DNA of 64,000 bases, taken from Rhizoctonia solani. Its lineage: Eukaryota; Basidiomycota; Agaricomycetes; Cantharellales; Ceratobasidiaceae. Shown piece after piece: positions 32,485 to 50,524 of the stretch (its first letter is position 1; every line of letters begins with the position of its first letter). The translations under genes and the position numbers were made by a program. The notes beneath the pieces are model-generated. The model saw nothing but the letters and a program-made list of their open reading frames with translations. It ran no database searches and was not told the DNA's origin. The DNA is taken from the NCBI RefSeq assembly GCF_016906535.1, contig NC_057377.1:1860001-1924000 (forward strand), read 5' to 3'.

Positions 32485-35400
32485 ATGAATAAACGACCCA
32501 ATCCATTTATGCCCAATCCGTATCCCCCACAGCCGCCTCTTCCAGCTGGTCCACCGCCGCCAGGCCCTCCTCAACAGACCCAACAGTATGATTATACCGC
32601 GTACTGGGCCGCGGCTGCTGCAGCTGCTCAACAAAACCAGACTGGCGCTCAGGCCACGCCTCAATGGGCTCCTCCAACCGTAGGCACACAGCCACCACAG
32701 CCCCCTCCACGTACCCAGGAGCAAAATGCATTATACGCGAATTACGGCTATGGAGGAGCGGCGGGACAACAACAAGCATTGCTCGCTGCCCAACAACAGC
32801 AACAACAGCAACGACCAGCAGCCCCTTACTGGACGCCGCCGCCTGGCTATCCTGCTGTAGCAACTAGTGCACCTTATCCCTATCCCCAGCAGCCTCCGAC
32901 AGCTTATCAGCCTCAGCCAGCTCCACCTGCGATACCCTATACTCCCCAGGCCCCGCCGATGCCCATGTATCAACACCAGCATCAGCACCAGCACCAGCAC
33001 CAGCATCAACCTCCCCACCCACCCCAGGTCGCTCCACCTCCGCCTCCACCCCAGCCTCAGCGGAGGTTCCAACCTCCGCAGCAGCCTCAACAACAACAAC
33101 AGCAACCACACCACCTCCCTGCGCCTCCCGCCAAAAGGCCCCGCTTCGATTCCGGACCGGCCAATAATAATAACAACAATAACTCAAACTGGCGTAACAA
33201 TAACAATAACAACTCGAACAATTCGAACTCGAACGGGATTCCCACCGCACCTGCGCAACATGGCAACTTCCCTGTTCAACAGCCCGGGTTTGAGCGTTTT
33301 TCGCATGGAAATCGCGGCGGACGGGGAGGTGGGATGATTTCATCCAGTAACAATCGTGGACGAGGATTTAATCGCGGTAACTTTGGTCGACATGGTCACG
33401 GGCATGGCAACAGTAATCCTCCTCGTGGCCCCAGCGGGTACCGGAACCCTGGCCCGAGTGGCGCTCCTTACGGCCCACGGCACGGACTACCGGCCAACCC
33501 GGCCAAACGCGAGCGAGAGGCCAAGCGTGAGAGGGAGAGAGATCGAGAGGGCAGTTATGCGGAAAGCGAGGGCGCCGGTGTGGAGCGCCATGGTGGAAAG
33601 CGGACGTTGACGGACTTTAGGATCGTTGGGGTTGAATGTGGGGCAATTGGTTGGGAATGGGGCGTGCTTGGTCGGGTCAAGGAGGAAAAGGAAAAGGATG
33701 AAAAGCCCGAAGAGGAAAAAGAGAAGCCCAAAGCTGGCGAGGAGGCGAAGGTCAAGGATGAACCCCCCGCGTCGCCAGTGAAACTTCCTGGAAAAGCTCC
33801 ACAGCCTGCGCCCTCGAGGTTGCGCATCTACTTCCACTCGGCATCCGACCCAGAGGCCGATGCACTCCCCCGCAAAAGAAAAAAGGATGCGGATGATGAG
33901 GATGAGGATGGAGGAGCTAGGAAGAAAGTTCAAGGTGGCGAGGATACCCGTACCCGAACCAAAGAACTCGAAAAGGTTATCGAAAAAGACGACCATGCGG
34001 AGACCGCACTTGAAACACACCAAGATGATGATTCCGAAGATAAACACGAGGATCCGGGAGAAGAGCAGGATGCTGATGGAGAGGATGATTTGGAACATCC
34101 ACCGAAACCTGACCAGGATGCCCAAGATCCCCACGTACGTTAATCACATACGTCTTGAACCCATTTTTAACCTCAAGTGACTCGATATAGTTCTCCGAGA
34201 GAGCCGGGTCTCCCGACGAACACGATGCAGTCTCGCATAAGCCTCCACCGACTCCAACTCCTGGCGAATCCACCCCTGTTGATACAGCCCAACTTGACGC
34301 GACCGAGGCGCCGCCAGTGGAAGGGCAGGCTCCTGTTGAGCACTACTCCGGTGAAGCACCTACCGAGGTCGAGTCGGCTGCCCCGAACGACGAGTCGCAT
34401 CCCAATACAGACCCCACCCACCCGATACCGGAAGAGCTCACAGAATCCCGAGACTCGACTGCTCCCTCTACTACCCACGAAAATGTTGTGTCCTCGGACG
34501 CTGGCGACGTCTCACTCGTCGAGGACTCCCTCATCGAATCCCACGGACTGGACCCTGACTCTGAAGCCCACGATGCAGCCGATATCTCTGGCTCGACTAT
34601 CGGGGACGAACCTATCGCTTTTCCTTCACTCGACAGTCCCAACGTTTCAAAATCCCAGCCTTTACCCCCAGTACCCGATCGTTCGGCAAACCGAATTTCG
34701 ATCAGCTATGCAAACAGTACCCGTCGTCTTGTTATTGATGCGGACGTAGTGAAGAAAGTGAGGATTGTACGCGCCAAAGCTAGAGTGGAAATCTCTTTGG
34801 CTGTCGAACTCGTAAAATCTGAACTGGTCACGGAGCATACAGAGGAAAGCAAGGACGGAAACCAGGCCGAGGTGGGAGAAAAAGAGAACGGAGTCGACGT
34901 CAAGGAGAATGGTAAGGACGAAAAGCTGGTACTTGGCGAGCACGATCGCTTCCGTGGTGTTTTGGTGAGTTAAAATCATCCTAGCTCGTAGCACCTTGAC
35001 TCGATATCGAATTCCCTAGGTCGAAGTTTACAACGAATCGACCCAACGTTACGAGCTTATTACACCCTACGCTGCCACGCAAGGAGATGACCTCACAATC
35101 CCTGATCTCTCCAAAATTGGCCGCTCTCCATCTGAAATTACCATTGTTGTTCACCTCGACCGCGACAAGCCTTTAACCGAGACAAAATGGGTCAAGACTG
35201 GTGACTTGGACGAGTGGCTCAGCAACGAATTTGGCCCGCTTCGACCCGACCCATCTGGACGCGCAAACTGGTCCGGCAAAATCGAGGTTGCCGATCCTGA
35301 TCCGGCTCCAACTATTACGACCCTCATGGAGGCGTGGTGCGGCCATACCATGGTTGGCCAACCCAAAGAACGCCGACGGTTCGTGAGACAACACATGTCC

Positions 35401-35721
35401 AACATTGATCACGTTCTCGAAATCCTGCTTCGCCTGGTTCGAGGAGAACGCGCCACAGCTGGTGGAGGTGGCGGTGGAGGGCAACATGACAGAGGACAGC
35501 AACAAACACATGTGAGTCTCGCTGTGCTCGCGATTTTCCGGGTTGCAACGGATTATGGTGCTCGCGCGGGGATCGAGCGCCAGGTGGTGGAAGAGCGCAT
35601 AAGTGAGATTGTGCGCTCTTTGCCGACGCACCTGGTCTATAAGAGTTTGGATGGGATGTTTAGAGAATGGAGCTTTGGTCAGAAAAAGGGAGAAAAGGGC
35701 GGGGCGAAGGACAAGTCCTAG
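32485..35721 (+). CDS. Large prion-like, RGG-containing nuclear-type protein, unknown
   Basis: Three exons (32485-34134, 34191-34964, 35020-35721) give 1041 aa. The first 350 residues are extreme low complexity: Pro/Gln-rich with an Ala run (YWAAAAAAAQQ), Gln runs, a His-Gln repeat near residues 166-175, and Asn-rich tracts near 230-255. RGG/RG boxes (NRGGRGGGMISSSNNRGRGF) follow. Next come a Lys/Glu-rich charged region and long acidic stretches. The C-terminal exon is folded-looking and helical (IPDLSKIGRSPSEITIVVHL, TTLMEAWCGHTMVGQ, VLEILLRLVRGE, LAVLAIFRVATDYGARAG). I do not recognise this domain. The composition suggests an RNA-associated nuclear protein able to phase-separate; that is inference. 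The gene is uninterrupted despite its repeats. Confidence 0.8.
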
Positions 35722-38219
35722 GCCATCCATCTGGTGGTCCAGTTTGATTCTTTTTTTCTTTTCTTCTCAATGTGAAGCCCCATGATGGGTGTGGATATTA
35801 TTTGGGTCTCATGCGGCCTTTTTCTGCGTTCCCGGTTTCGCTTGGTCTGTGTTTTGTGTGTTTGGATTGAATCCTTTCTCTTCCCCTCGTATCACCCTTG
35901 CATTCGTGTCGATTAAGGATGGCAAACGCGTGGTCCCAAGGTTTCCGTGCGGCGTACACTCCTAAGTCCACGCCTCGATCATGTCCCATGGTCACTGTCC
36001 AGGGCAACCTGTTATTTACTGCGGGCGTGATTGTAACTATTTAAACACCCCCCTACTCCCGCGGCCGTCGTCCATTTAACGTATTTCTGCCAGAGCGGCC
36101 TGCCTTGACGTTTAGCATAATCGCCATGCCGCTATGTCTCGGCTGCCTATGACACGTGTGACGCATCGAGTGGCCGTGGGCTGGTTTTGTAAGTAGGCGT
36201 AAACCTACTGCCTCTCTAGTAGCATACAAGCGAAAAAGAAGGGGGAGGATGATTAGATTTATGGGGTCGTTTACTCCTTTTTCAGCATTCTCGTGGCTAT
36301 GTGAATATTCTCGGCTGTCCTGTCTTTCACTAACCGCACGGGATTATCACGGAGTTCAAGCTTGTGCGAAACTTGGGTTTCGTATCCCGGTCGTATTGCG
36401 AGCGGTCGCTGGCACGCGCTCCTTTGGTTTTCCTCAAAGTCAAACCGGTGTTTTTCCTGTTCAAGGTGCGGCCATCGTGGGGCTGACTATCAATTTGGCA
36501 TGCGCGTATATCATTCGAAGCACGGAGATATGGTTTTTGGACCGCAAACAAGGTAAATATGATCATAATGTAAATTAGTTGGGCTAAGACTGGAGTCAAT
36601 TAAATAAAACAATTAATCTACATGTCTGCTGTTTCTTCAACCCAAACAGCTTATTGGTTGAGTCCATAATGATACTGGTACATATCATCAAGAAATTCAA
36701 ATTATAGAGAGCATGCCCCAACAATTCCTACTGTAACATGACTTGGATATGTACATCCGAGGACGAAACGTGATTCAACCAATTAGTGTGATGCGAGTAG
36801 ACATTTGCTGAGACCGTCTGAAGCCTATTATCATATCACATTCAGTCAATCACCCGCCGAAATCTGACATTAATGGAGGGGGCGTTGAATGTGTCCTTTG
36901 ATTCTACTATGAAGGACTCGACTTGCTATATGAGAGCCAAGTAAGGCTCCCAATTAATATAGTCCCTACCCTTTCGAGGTAGTAGATCCGAATTAGTTAG
37001 CACCGCCTAGACCTCAACATAACATGCATGCTTAACCCAAGCAGTCGCCCGAAGGAATGCAAAGTAATTTGATTTGAGAAGAAAAGCTCTGCCGGTAGTG
37101 GACGCTACAAATCCTTCGAATAAAAAAAAGATACTGTACAGTGATAACCTGATTTAGTCACCTGGAACCTGCAATTGGAGGAAGGAGTTCATTGAATTGT
37201 ACGTTCAGTCTGAATGTATGCCGTACCCAGGTTACTCATCGTCACTTCCCTTGATAAGATCATCTTGATCAACCAGGGAGAACCCCACGAGGTACAACCT
37301 GAACTATTTTCAAGGGCACCCCTGCTTCATACCTTTGAACTAGACTATCCTTCAAACCGGTAATGTCTTAAATTTCACCCTTTAGGTGGACAAGTTCAGG
37401 TGTGAAATTGGTCAAGTACTTGAAGGTCAAACACCTAGGAAGCGAAAGCACTGTGCCGACCGGACTCGCGGCTACACATAATAAATTTGTTGAACTAAAA
37501 AATCAAGATGTTTTCTTAACTCAATTCAGTTGCTCAGCTTTACTTTTATACGGAGCTCCATGCCATGTACTATAACAGTGCATAAGGGAAATTCTGCCTC
37601 GTATCCCGAGCACATAAAAGTATCGAAGGCTATCCGCCTCCGGTGAGCCTGAAAATCAGTCAGCTATGTAGGAGAATTACAAAGCTTTCAGAATGTGGAA
37701 GCACCGAGTGAGGAAAGATACTACTAAATTGAATGGTAGGCATTTCACGTACAATTGGGAGGGGGTAATCGTCCAACACCCCGTTAGTAGCGGTGCTAGC
37801 AGTAGAATTGATGTGCTTCGGGCATAGGATAAGCAATACCAAATAGGTTCGATCTATATCAACACAACACAACCAACCATGCTCTCGGCCAGGGCAAACC
37901 CGTCCTTGGTTTAACAGCACATAATTTTGTCACATACTAGCCTTTGTCGAGCGTTTCGTCAAGTAATGCTTGTGGTCTTCAATTCATGGGAGGCTATGGT
38001 ATACCTAAGCCACCGCATTAATGAGTAGAGTTGGGAAAGCAAGTTGTAAAATTCAAGTTACGTTATACCAGGATTCTAGAACTATATGTACATTGATTAG
38101 TTTGGCTATATGACTCTATCTCAAGTTATTGTATTGTGTCCATGAAGTCCGCGGTTTGGAGGAATCCCAAGTCTTCCCTCATCGACATAATCTACCCATA
38201 TGGCCACCATCCTGCCTTA
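35722..38219. other. Long intergenic region
   Basis: About 2.5 kb without a supported gene. A plus-strand frame at 36249-36578 (109 codons) has some hydrophobic stretches but no domain, splice partner or start context that convinces. The remainder is AT-rich. Confidence 0.4.
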
Positions 38220-39374
38220 TCACATTCCGCCTGCTTGCCCCTCATTCATTTGTCTTGTATATCGGCAGATCTCAAACACCCTCCGAGACAGTTCAGGTGG
38301 AATACATGCTACTCCGTCACGATCCGCCACGATAATATCACCAGGATGGATTTTCAAGGCAGAGAGCCCGTTTTCAAAACAATCCTCCAAATCTGTGCGA
38401 GGGAAAACTATAATAGGTCCACTGGTCTCCACCGGGTGAACAAAACCTGTTTGCCCTGGGAAAGAGACTAGTTAGTTCCAATACGCTATTGACGCAGTCA
38501 ATTAGCATACCAAACGCAGTTTCTTGATTCCCTTGAGCAAATACGGGGAATCCGGCTGCCCGGTGGTGAACAATATCTTTGGTGCGCCCCCCAATGATTG
38601 CGCCACGGATTCCCCGGCTTTTAGCATGGACAGTCATGTTATTGTCCCAGACTGCTGTATTCATATCTGAAACGAACAATCAGTCAGATTTGGCTCGAAC
38701 CAAACTTCTGTTACCCTGTGCTTACTTAGGGGAACAGAAACGACAATTATCGATCCCATTGGGGCGGCGTCGATAGCCTGAGGGAGAATACTCACGATCG
38801 GAGGATAGGCAGTAGCCGCTGGCACTATTCTGAAAGTGGGTAAGATTGGAAGGATTGACGAAGCGCCGCAATGAGAGCCAACTCACTTGATTGTATATGC
38901 GTACCCGCAAATTCGCATGTACTGGCCTGAACGATCATTCGGCCAGGGAGATAGCATGTGAATATCCGGAAGTCGTCCACCACGTTGTACATGAGCATCC
39001 ATCGCCCTGTGACTCAAACCGAGCGAAACCAGAGCGTTCGTTATTTCACTGCTCGAGAATTGTTCAAGTTCGCGGAGCAGCATCATATAAGAGCTAGAAG
39101 AAACAGTTTCGGTGGAGTGCGCATTTTGGTCCGAGTATGAGCGAGATATCGATGGAGCCCGAGAGGGTTGGGCAGGGGGAGTCGTGGGGGGTGGAGGAGA
39201 CCAAGTGGTAGTCATAAAATGTGACGTTGACGGGAGGAGAGAAGGGTTTGGGTCGGGATCCTGCCGAGAGACACGGAACGTGTTCGGTGCTCGAGTATTA
39301 GGACGGGTACGAGTGGCCTGATTTGGACGTGACGCATTCCAAACGTGAATGTCGAATGAGCTTGGGTCGGACAT
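38220..39374 (-). CDS. RraA-like / HMG-aldolase-fold protein with disordered N-terminus
   Basis: Four exons (39374-38887, 38829-38726, 38666-38511, 38455-38220) give 327 aa. From about residue 105 there is an RraA/4-hydroxy-4-methyl-2-oxoglutarate aldolase fold: SSSEITNALVSLG, YAYTIK, QAIDAAPMGSIIVVSV, MTVHAKSRGIRGAIIGGRTKD, AAGFPVFAQGN, and the C-terminal LKIHPGDIIVADRDGVACIP. The Arg-Thr-Lys-Asp block corresponds to the conserved GRxRD catalytic segment, with Thr in the variable place. The family includes pyruvate aldolases and bacterial RraA; the fungal substrate is unknown. The first 100 residues are Ser/Pro/Thr-rich and disordered, unusual beside the 160-230 aa typical core. A later in-frame Met would remove them. 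Confidence 0.82.
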
Positions 39375-40573
39375 CTCAAACTTGTAAGCTTCTCCTATAT
39401 TGGCTATCAAATACTGTGTGGAAGTCTCTGTCTAAGATATTGGTGAGTAAGTCGCCTGAGCACCGAGAGCACAAAAGTTGGGTCCTATAGCGGACGTCAG
39501 CTCGCATCTATAAATGCAAAGTCTAAACACGTATTTCGTCATGGACTTACGCTGGATGACCCCAATGCTAATCCAGTGCCCAACGGGGGGCCTCATACTC
39601 GCCGAGGACTGCGTAATGTCTCTCGGGGTTGAGATTCACCCAAAATGGAAAATGAGGGCGTCTTCCAGGAAAATGCTATTTTACCAATGTACCGTAGTGG
39701 GAAAGAGCAGTATATAGTAAAGGTTCATGGCTCATCCCCGAGCTTGCATTGGCTACGACTGGTAGTCTCCACTTTGAATCCAGTCATTGGAGAATACGCC
39801 AATCACACGCCCTCATGATCCTTAGCTGAGGCTCCGGCATATTTACCGAGTCACTGAAAAGCCCTGAATTACCATATTGAAACCCCGTTAATTGTCGGAG
39901 TGAACCTGAGAGACTGGAGCCATGTGACAGCGCCATCTCCGAGATTCGGTCTAAAGTGGCCCAGTAACTGTCACCTCTTGGGCTCATGTCCGCTTCTTGT
40001 TCGCTTCAAGCACGGGATGCGATTAGATTGAGCATCAAACATCGGTGGAAGCACTGCATCAATTAGGCAATATCACGTCAGTGACGTTGAGGGGCTGTGC
40101 TAGTTTTGAAGATCATTTCGGAGAGGAAGCCGAGACACTGGTATCGCTAGCTGATCATGAGCTGTACTGAGGCGTTTATTGTGGTAGATTCTAGCCATAT
40201 GTAAACACAATACAGAACCTGGCAGTACGGGACCACTCCGTTATTATGAGGCCGAAGGTTATGATTCGGTCAAGAGGTAAAAGTCTACGTTGGTATGCCG
40301 GCCGTGGCCGCGTATGCCAACGGCAAAACGAGGATCATTTGTAGTAAGGGCGGAGGCTCCTGAAGATCGCTGTTCACCCTACAGTTCGTTTCGCATCAAA
40401 TCACGAGGGCAGGCCAAGCTTCGCGCATACTCAATATCGATATTTACTTAATATGGGTAATGAAAGGGCCATATTGATTCAAATGAGGTAAATAGCATAA
40501 TGAGAAAGAAGGAGCATCTGTGAAATACCGTAGCTTTTCAGAAACGGGTTTTGTCCAAGGCGAAGTGTGATGA
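39375..40573. other. Intergenic
   Basis: No supported gene. A CRE-like inverted motif ACGTCA-G-TGACGT occurs near 40075-40087. The region lies between the RraA-like gene 5' end and the RRP3 3' end. Confidence 0.4.
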
Positions 40574-42607
<2,034 letters not shown>

Positions 42608-45600
42608 TCCCAGACCACAAAGCAAGAAATCAAGTGTTATCACAGTTAACAGCCCCCAGTCGTCAAATTTTGGCGAAATACTTCAAAGCAAAACAATAAT
42701 TTACGAGACCAGTGTTATGGTTGATGGAAGCACAAATCACAACAGAAATTTGCCCACCACCGGCGCTTGCGGGGAAGGTGGCGGTGCTTGGAATTTTCCC
42801 GCGGTATTTTAATTTGGAATGACTTGCTATGAAGTTTCTGACATCGATATCCGCGTTCGGGGAATGAGTCGGGCCCGAGGTAATAAGGGGACAGAGGCCT
42901 GAGGACCAGATCTTAATTCCAAGTGCGCGCTACAGTCTGTTCGTGTTTCGCTGTATTCTACTAGCACGGAATGAGGTGATCCCCTGCCCGAACCTTCCGC
43001 CTGCTGATGCCCACTGGAGAGGAACCCAATTTCCCCATTTTTCAGTCTGCATGAAACATGTATGCCTTATACGTACTATTGTATTGTGGTACTTGAGCTT
43101 GAAAAGTGGGGACATCTATTATTGGATGACTCCCTCCTTTCATTTCATATCTTTAGGGAACACCACCGAACAAATCGAATAAATGAAGTTATTTCGTATC
43201 CTCAAGAATGTATAGTGAGCCGGAACATAAACCTGTCCATGGTAGGCTATAGCTGTTGGACTCGGGAGCTGAAACTGAAACCTGATCCTTGTCCAATACC
43301 TTTGATACTTTCAAGTTGCAAACGGGAGAAGTGGGATAAATTTCTCATGTAATCTCAATCTCGATAAATCCATCATGACCACATGAGTTAGCGGCTACAT
43401 GGCGGTGCAGAGCTTGATAACTGCCCCTGTTCGGTCCCTGTCAACGGACGTACCGGACGTGGTAGACTCTTCAAATTAATGCGCCCAATATCCTAAAATG
43501 GTGATATTGGCCGAGAATATATTGTCGCCTGTACCCTGCCTGGCTCCTTACCAAACAACCCTAGCAATGCAGCTCCACACAAGCATACGCGGATCACGAG
43601 AATTATTATGGTCACTTACAGTCGCCAATCGCAAGTTTATCTGAATTCATTTTAGGTCGGATCACCCTTCGGTGAGACTTTCAATAAAGTTCCTTAGTGG
43701 GATATGGCTTGGCTTGGAAATATACTTAGAGTTGCACGTCGGGTTGACTCAACAAGACCTTTCTGTAGATACGGTTAGATGAGCACCGGGTTAGTCTATT
43801 CTCCGACTTATCGATGGTTGGAGTCAAAGCCAGAAGGGTTTTTAATAGTGGATGATTGACGGGACGGAGCAAGTAGTGACACATAATGAGGTTATGATTG
43901 AGCACTGGTTTGCCCCGTGTACGTCAACAATTGATTGTCGGGCATCATTGATGTATGCACACAACGCTCACGACCAAATAACTAGAAGCATGGGATCGGC
44001 AGGGCCATACGTAATTGCGCTGGGCCTAGGCTTGGACTTGGGCTTGTGATAGGGTGAAGGATCGATTCCGAACAGATAACTAGTGAGTAATTAATAACCA
44101 GAATCTCACAACGAGCGTTTAAAGCGGGATTTAGTTAACCAGAATCAGCTGTATTTATAATGTATTTAACGGGAGAAGTAAATTGGGACTAATTTCCGGT
44201 TATCGTATGCACTCAATAGATTCAACTTAAATTACTTACTTGGATTCCCTGGTTGGGCTTTGGATAGCCGTCACTCGGGTAAGCGCCGGCTGTGACTGTA
44301 GTTTTATGTAGAGAGTTTATGCTTCAATTCCTTTAAAACAATAGAGAAACTATAAGGAACCTTTTTAAATTTATTGCTCCAATTGTTGTATTAGTTTTTT
44401 GGATATATGTATATGATGTTTCATGCATGCGTACAGTCGTGCATCGATATCGGCATAGTTGTTATTTCAGCTGATTGTAAACTGATCAACCCAAGCTCAT
44501 GTTAGCGTTGTGACATCTGAGCTGGTTGAGCAACTCATTGATTACTAGAGCTAATTTGCTTTAGCTTGGTGCATTGAGGGTTTGGGTTCATCGTCTCATT
44601 TACACTTCGTCCTAAACCAGAGAGGTTTGTTGCCCCGGTCTTAGCTCTCAAGACGAATGTTTGGTAAATGGGTATTATTGCTATACGTGCTTGGAATCTA
44701 TATAATAGGCCATGTAGTCAGTTTTGCAATATTCATGTCCCGCGCTGACACTAACCCCCCCCTTCTCAAGTTGGAGAAAACACAGAAAAGGAATATGCTG
44801 TGAGAATGGTATTCCGTTGCAATACTACGGATTCTGGGCATGAAATAGCCACGCCTTTCGCCCAGGGCATGGTAAAAATGTTTGTTCGAGGCTAATTGCA
44901 TCCAAGGCTAAAGCGGTCCACTTCCCTTGTCTTCGTTAGTTCCAAGCGCCCATCCTCGCGGAGCATGACAGTCCGACTCCGGTCCATTGTGTTAGCGGGA
45001 GGAGATGGAGCGAACAATCTTATCGATCACGAGCGTCAGTCATTTCGAGCTCAGAATACTGGGAATAGAACACCTCCATTTTCTTTGTCCGGTTGGTGGA
45101 CAAAAATGCCCATTGTGTAGGTATTTAACCCTTGGCCATCATGTCCTGGCTAAGGATGGCCGAACACCGAAGGCAATGTTCCTTTCTTTTTGGAAAACGG
45201 CAGGCGTGGTTAACTTTCATCTGATCGGTTAGCTCCTTGGTTGCCAGTACTTGGGATATGGTGTGAATATCAAGAGAGATTCGTGTATTCTGAGACCAGC
45301 TGTATCCTTCTCGGCGTTTAGGTGTGGACGGATTTTAGCTTTGGTTGGTTATAGGTGGAGTGTTAATTATAGGTATTATTTATGGTGTCATTACAAAATA
45401 TTTCTGGTTTCCGAGTAGCACACTTATGTACGCTTAGGGACTATCTTATGCCTATCAGCTTCACCTATCTCATCGAGTAGTATCGCAAGCAAGTACAGCA
45501 CATAGGCATGTGAGCCAAGGACAAATGTGGTAGATCGTATAATGTGAACTGAGCGATGACTATGAAATTAGCACCGGGTGTTAATAAATAGCCAAGATAA

Positions 45601-45785
45601 GCGAGTAAATAATTAACATTATCCCCTCCTGGGGTAAGTTGGAGCGAGACATAGAGCAGGCCAGTCCCGTGCGGATGCGGTCCACAGAGAAGAAGAACCA
45701 GAACCGTGACCAGAACCATCTTCTTCTTCGAAGGAGCAAGCGCCGCGCGGTAAATTAAATTAACAAACACGGACACGTGATCAAC
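42608..45785. other. Long intergenic region
   Basis: About 3.2 kb between the divergent RRP3 (-) and MCM6 (+) genes. No frame shows a domain or a believable exon chain. The sequence is AT-rich with scattered short open frames. The right end carries the MCM6 promoter. Confidence 0.4.
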
Positions 45786-45791
45786 ACGCGT
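45786..45791. promoter_or_regulatory. MCB box (ACGCGT) at MCM6
   Basis: The MluI cell-cycle box ACGCGT lies 26 bp upstream of the MCM6 start. It is the binding core of the fungal MBF (Mbp1-type) factor, which drives G1/S genes. A CACGTG element lies about 12 bp further upstream. The functional link is inferred from position and gene type. Confidence 0.5.
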
Positions 45792-45811
45792 CTCTGAGTT
45801 CCTCATCCATC

Positions 45812-48914
<3,103 letters not shown>

Positions 48915-49334
48915 TTATCTCCTTATCTTTTCTTTTTGGATCCGTGTTTTATGTATTTTTTGATGTGATGGTTACGCGCTGTGAATTATAGTCGGGAACA
49001 GTCAAAACAGTCATCGGAACTTGACAAGGAATTGACAGACGCGGAAGGATTCGTGTGAACACATCATGTGACTCGCCGACACCCTGCGGTGCCATTCCGA
49101 GCCGCCGGTTTACGGCGTTTCGGATGCACGCGATTGGACAGCCTCGTAGCCCCTTACTGCGCGGCGAACTGCATTGAGGTCTGGAATAATTCGTTGGGGA
49201 CATGGAATCACCGACACGAGGAGGGGGCTAGGATATATGAAGGCCTGGGTGAGGGGCGCAATTCCCCACTGTTGAACACCCAGATCACTCGCATCGCACC
49301 AACTCTCCCCGCACTCATATTCACACACACACTT
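48915..49334. other. Intergenic
   Basis: Short region between MCM6 and the small membrane protein. Coding-like frames on both strands overlap the following gene and are not supported. Confidence 0.4.
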
Positions 49335-49785
49335 ATGGCTACTCTCGGGTCTATTCCTACTAGCGGTCTTGGTCTCCCCCGCATCGACCCCACTTCTGCC
49401 TCTCACCTTGCTCGATCCCTCCGACAGCCTACTCTCACCAAGGGAGGGATTCAGTACATGGCCAGACACTTTTCTCATCCCGAGGTACGTGTTCTTGCGA
49501 GTATTGGGAGCGTGAGCTGACTTGAATATTTAGGCTTTACCACTCATGCTCTCCGTCGGTATGGGTGTCGGCTGCTACATGGGCTTGCAGGCCGCAGCCA
49601 GGTAAGCGTTTTCTCGATTACCCTACCAGAGCTCTTCAACTAATTGAAATCACAGACACAGCGCGCCCGCAGCCGAAGAAACCGAAACATGGAGTCAAAC
49701 CCACCCTGCTTGGCAGGGTAAAGGTTACCGCCTGGGTCTAACCGAAGACACAGTTCGCGAGGTCCTGTTTAGCATTGACATGTAG
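49335..49785 (+). CDS. Small single-pass membrane protein, probably mitochondrial (B12D-like)
   Basis: Three exons (49335-49484, 49534-49601, 49656-49785) give 115 aa. The N-terminal 50 residues are Ser/Arg/Leu-rich without acidic clusters, like a mitochondrial presequence. One membrane segment follows (LPLMLSVGMGVGCYMGLQAA) directly after HPE. The layout, a His-Pro-Glu before a Gly-rich membrane helix, recalls B12D/MLRQ-type small respiratory-complex proteins. The similarity is weak, so the name is tentative. The C-terminus is hydrophilic (ETWSQTHPAWQGKGYRLG). Confidence 0.65.
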
Positions 49786-50524
49786 TTGTTTTCGGACTGG
49801 CTCATTTGGGGCTCGTGTCTGTAGGTCTGCTTACGGGATTTAGCGTGGTATGCTTAAAGCGCGATATTAATATTATATAGTGTATAAACTTTGTATTTGT
49901 ATTTCGGTGCATGATTGATTTTGTGTTGTATTTATCCAAGTAGTTTACATTTACGCACTGAATTTAAAAGTGAATTATTTTTTATAAACTGCTTGTTTCA
50001 GAACCCCTGGACCCACCAACAAACTCGGCTCATTATACCATTATCCATGTGGCAATAGCGCATATACTCAGTGCACGGTGATACCTTCATCAGATATCTA
50101 AAATTCTGCTCTCTCAATCCCACTTCCTACTCAAATTCCACCAAATGGGATTCATTCAGAAGAGTAAAGGCCGAACTTAGAATGGCATTGATCATAGCGA
50201 CATCTGAATGTCTCGATCGATACACAAACTAAATGTGGAAGCATATAGAGTTTAAATTGTACTGTAACGATTGGAGTGCAAAGTGGACTCCGCTTCGTTA
50301 CGAATAGTTTCAAATGTCTTAAAAATGGTTCAAACACGTACGTTTTTCCTACTCGAGTGTATTGTGTATGGTAATCGACGATACTGTACGGGCCGCTTCC
50401 AGTTAGTTGGGTGGCTTAGTCGTACTGTGTACCTATGTGTGGCAAGTTGCCACGGGATCCCTGGCGCAGCGTTGATCAAAATCATGTATGCAGCTTTCTT
50501 GCCCATAGCCTCTCCTCTGACTAA
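49786..50524. other. Intergenic
   Basis: No supported gene. AT-rich 3' flank of the small membrane protein, then the promoter region of the TPR-SET gene. Confidence 0.4.

Noticed and set aside
36249..36578. 109-codon plus-strand frame
   Set aside because: There is no domain, its composition is biased, and it lies in a long AT-rich gene-free region.
40075..40087. CRE-like ACGTCA-G-TGACGT inverted motif
   Set aside because: It is short and more than 500 bp from the nearest start; no case can be made without conservation.
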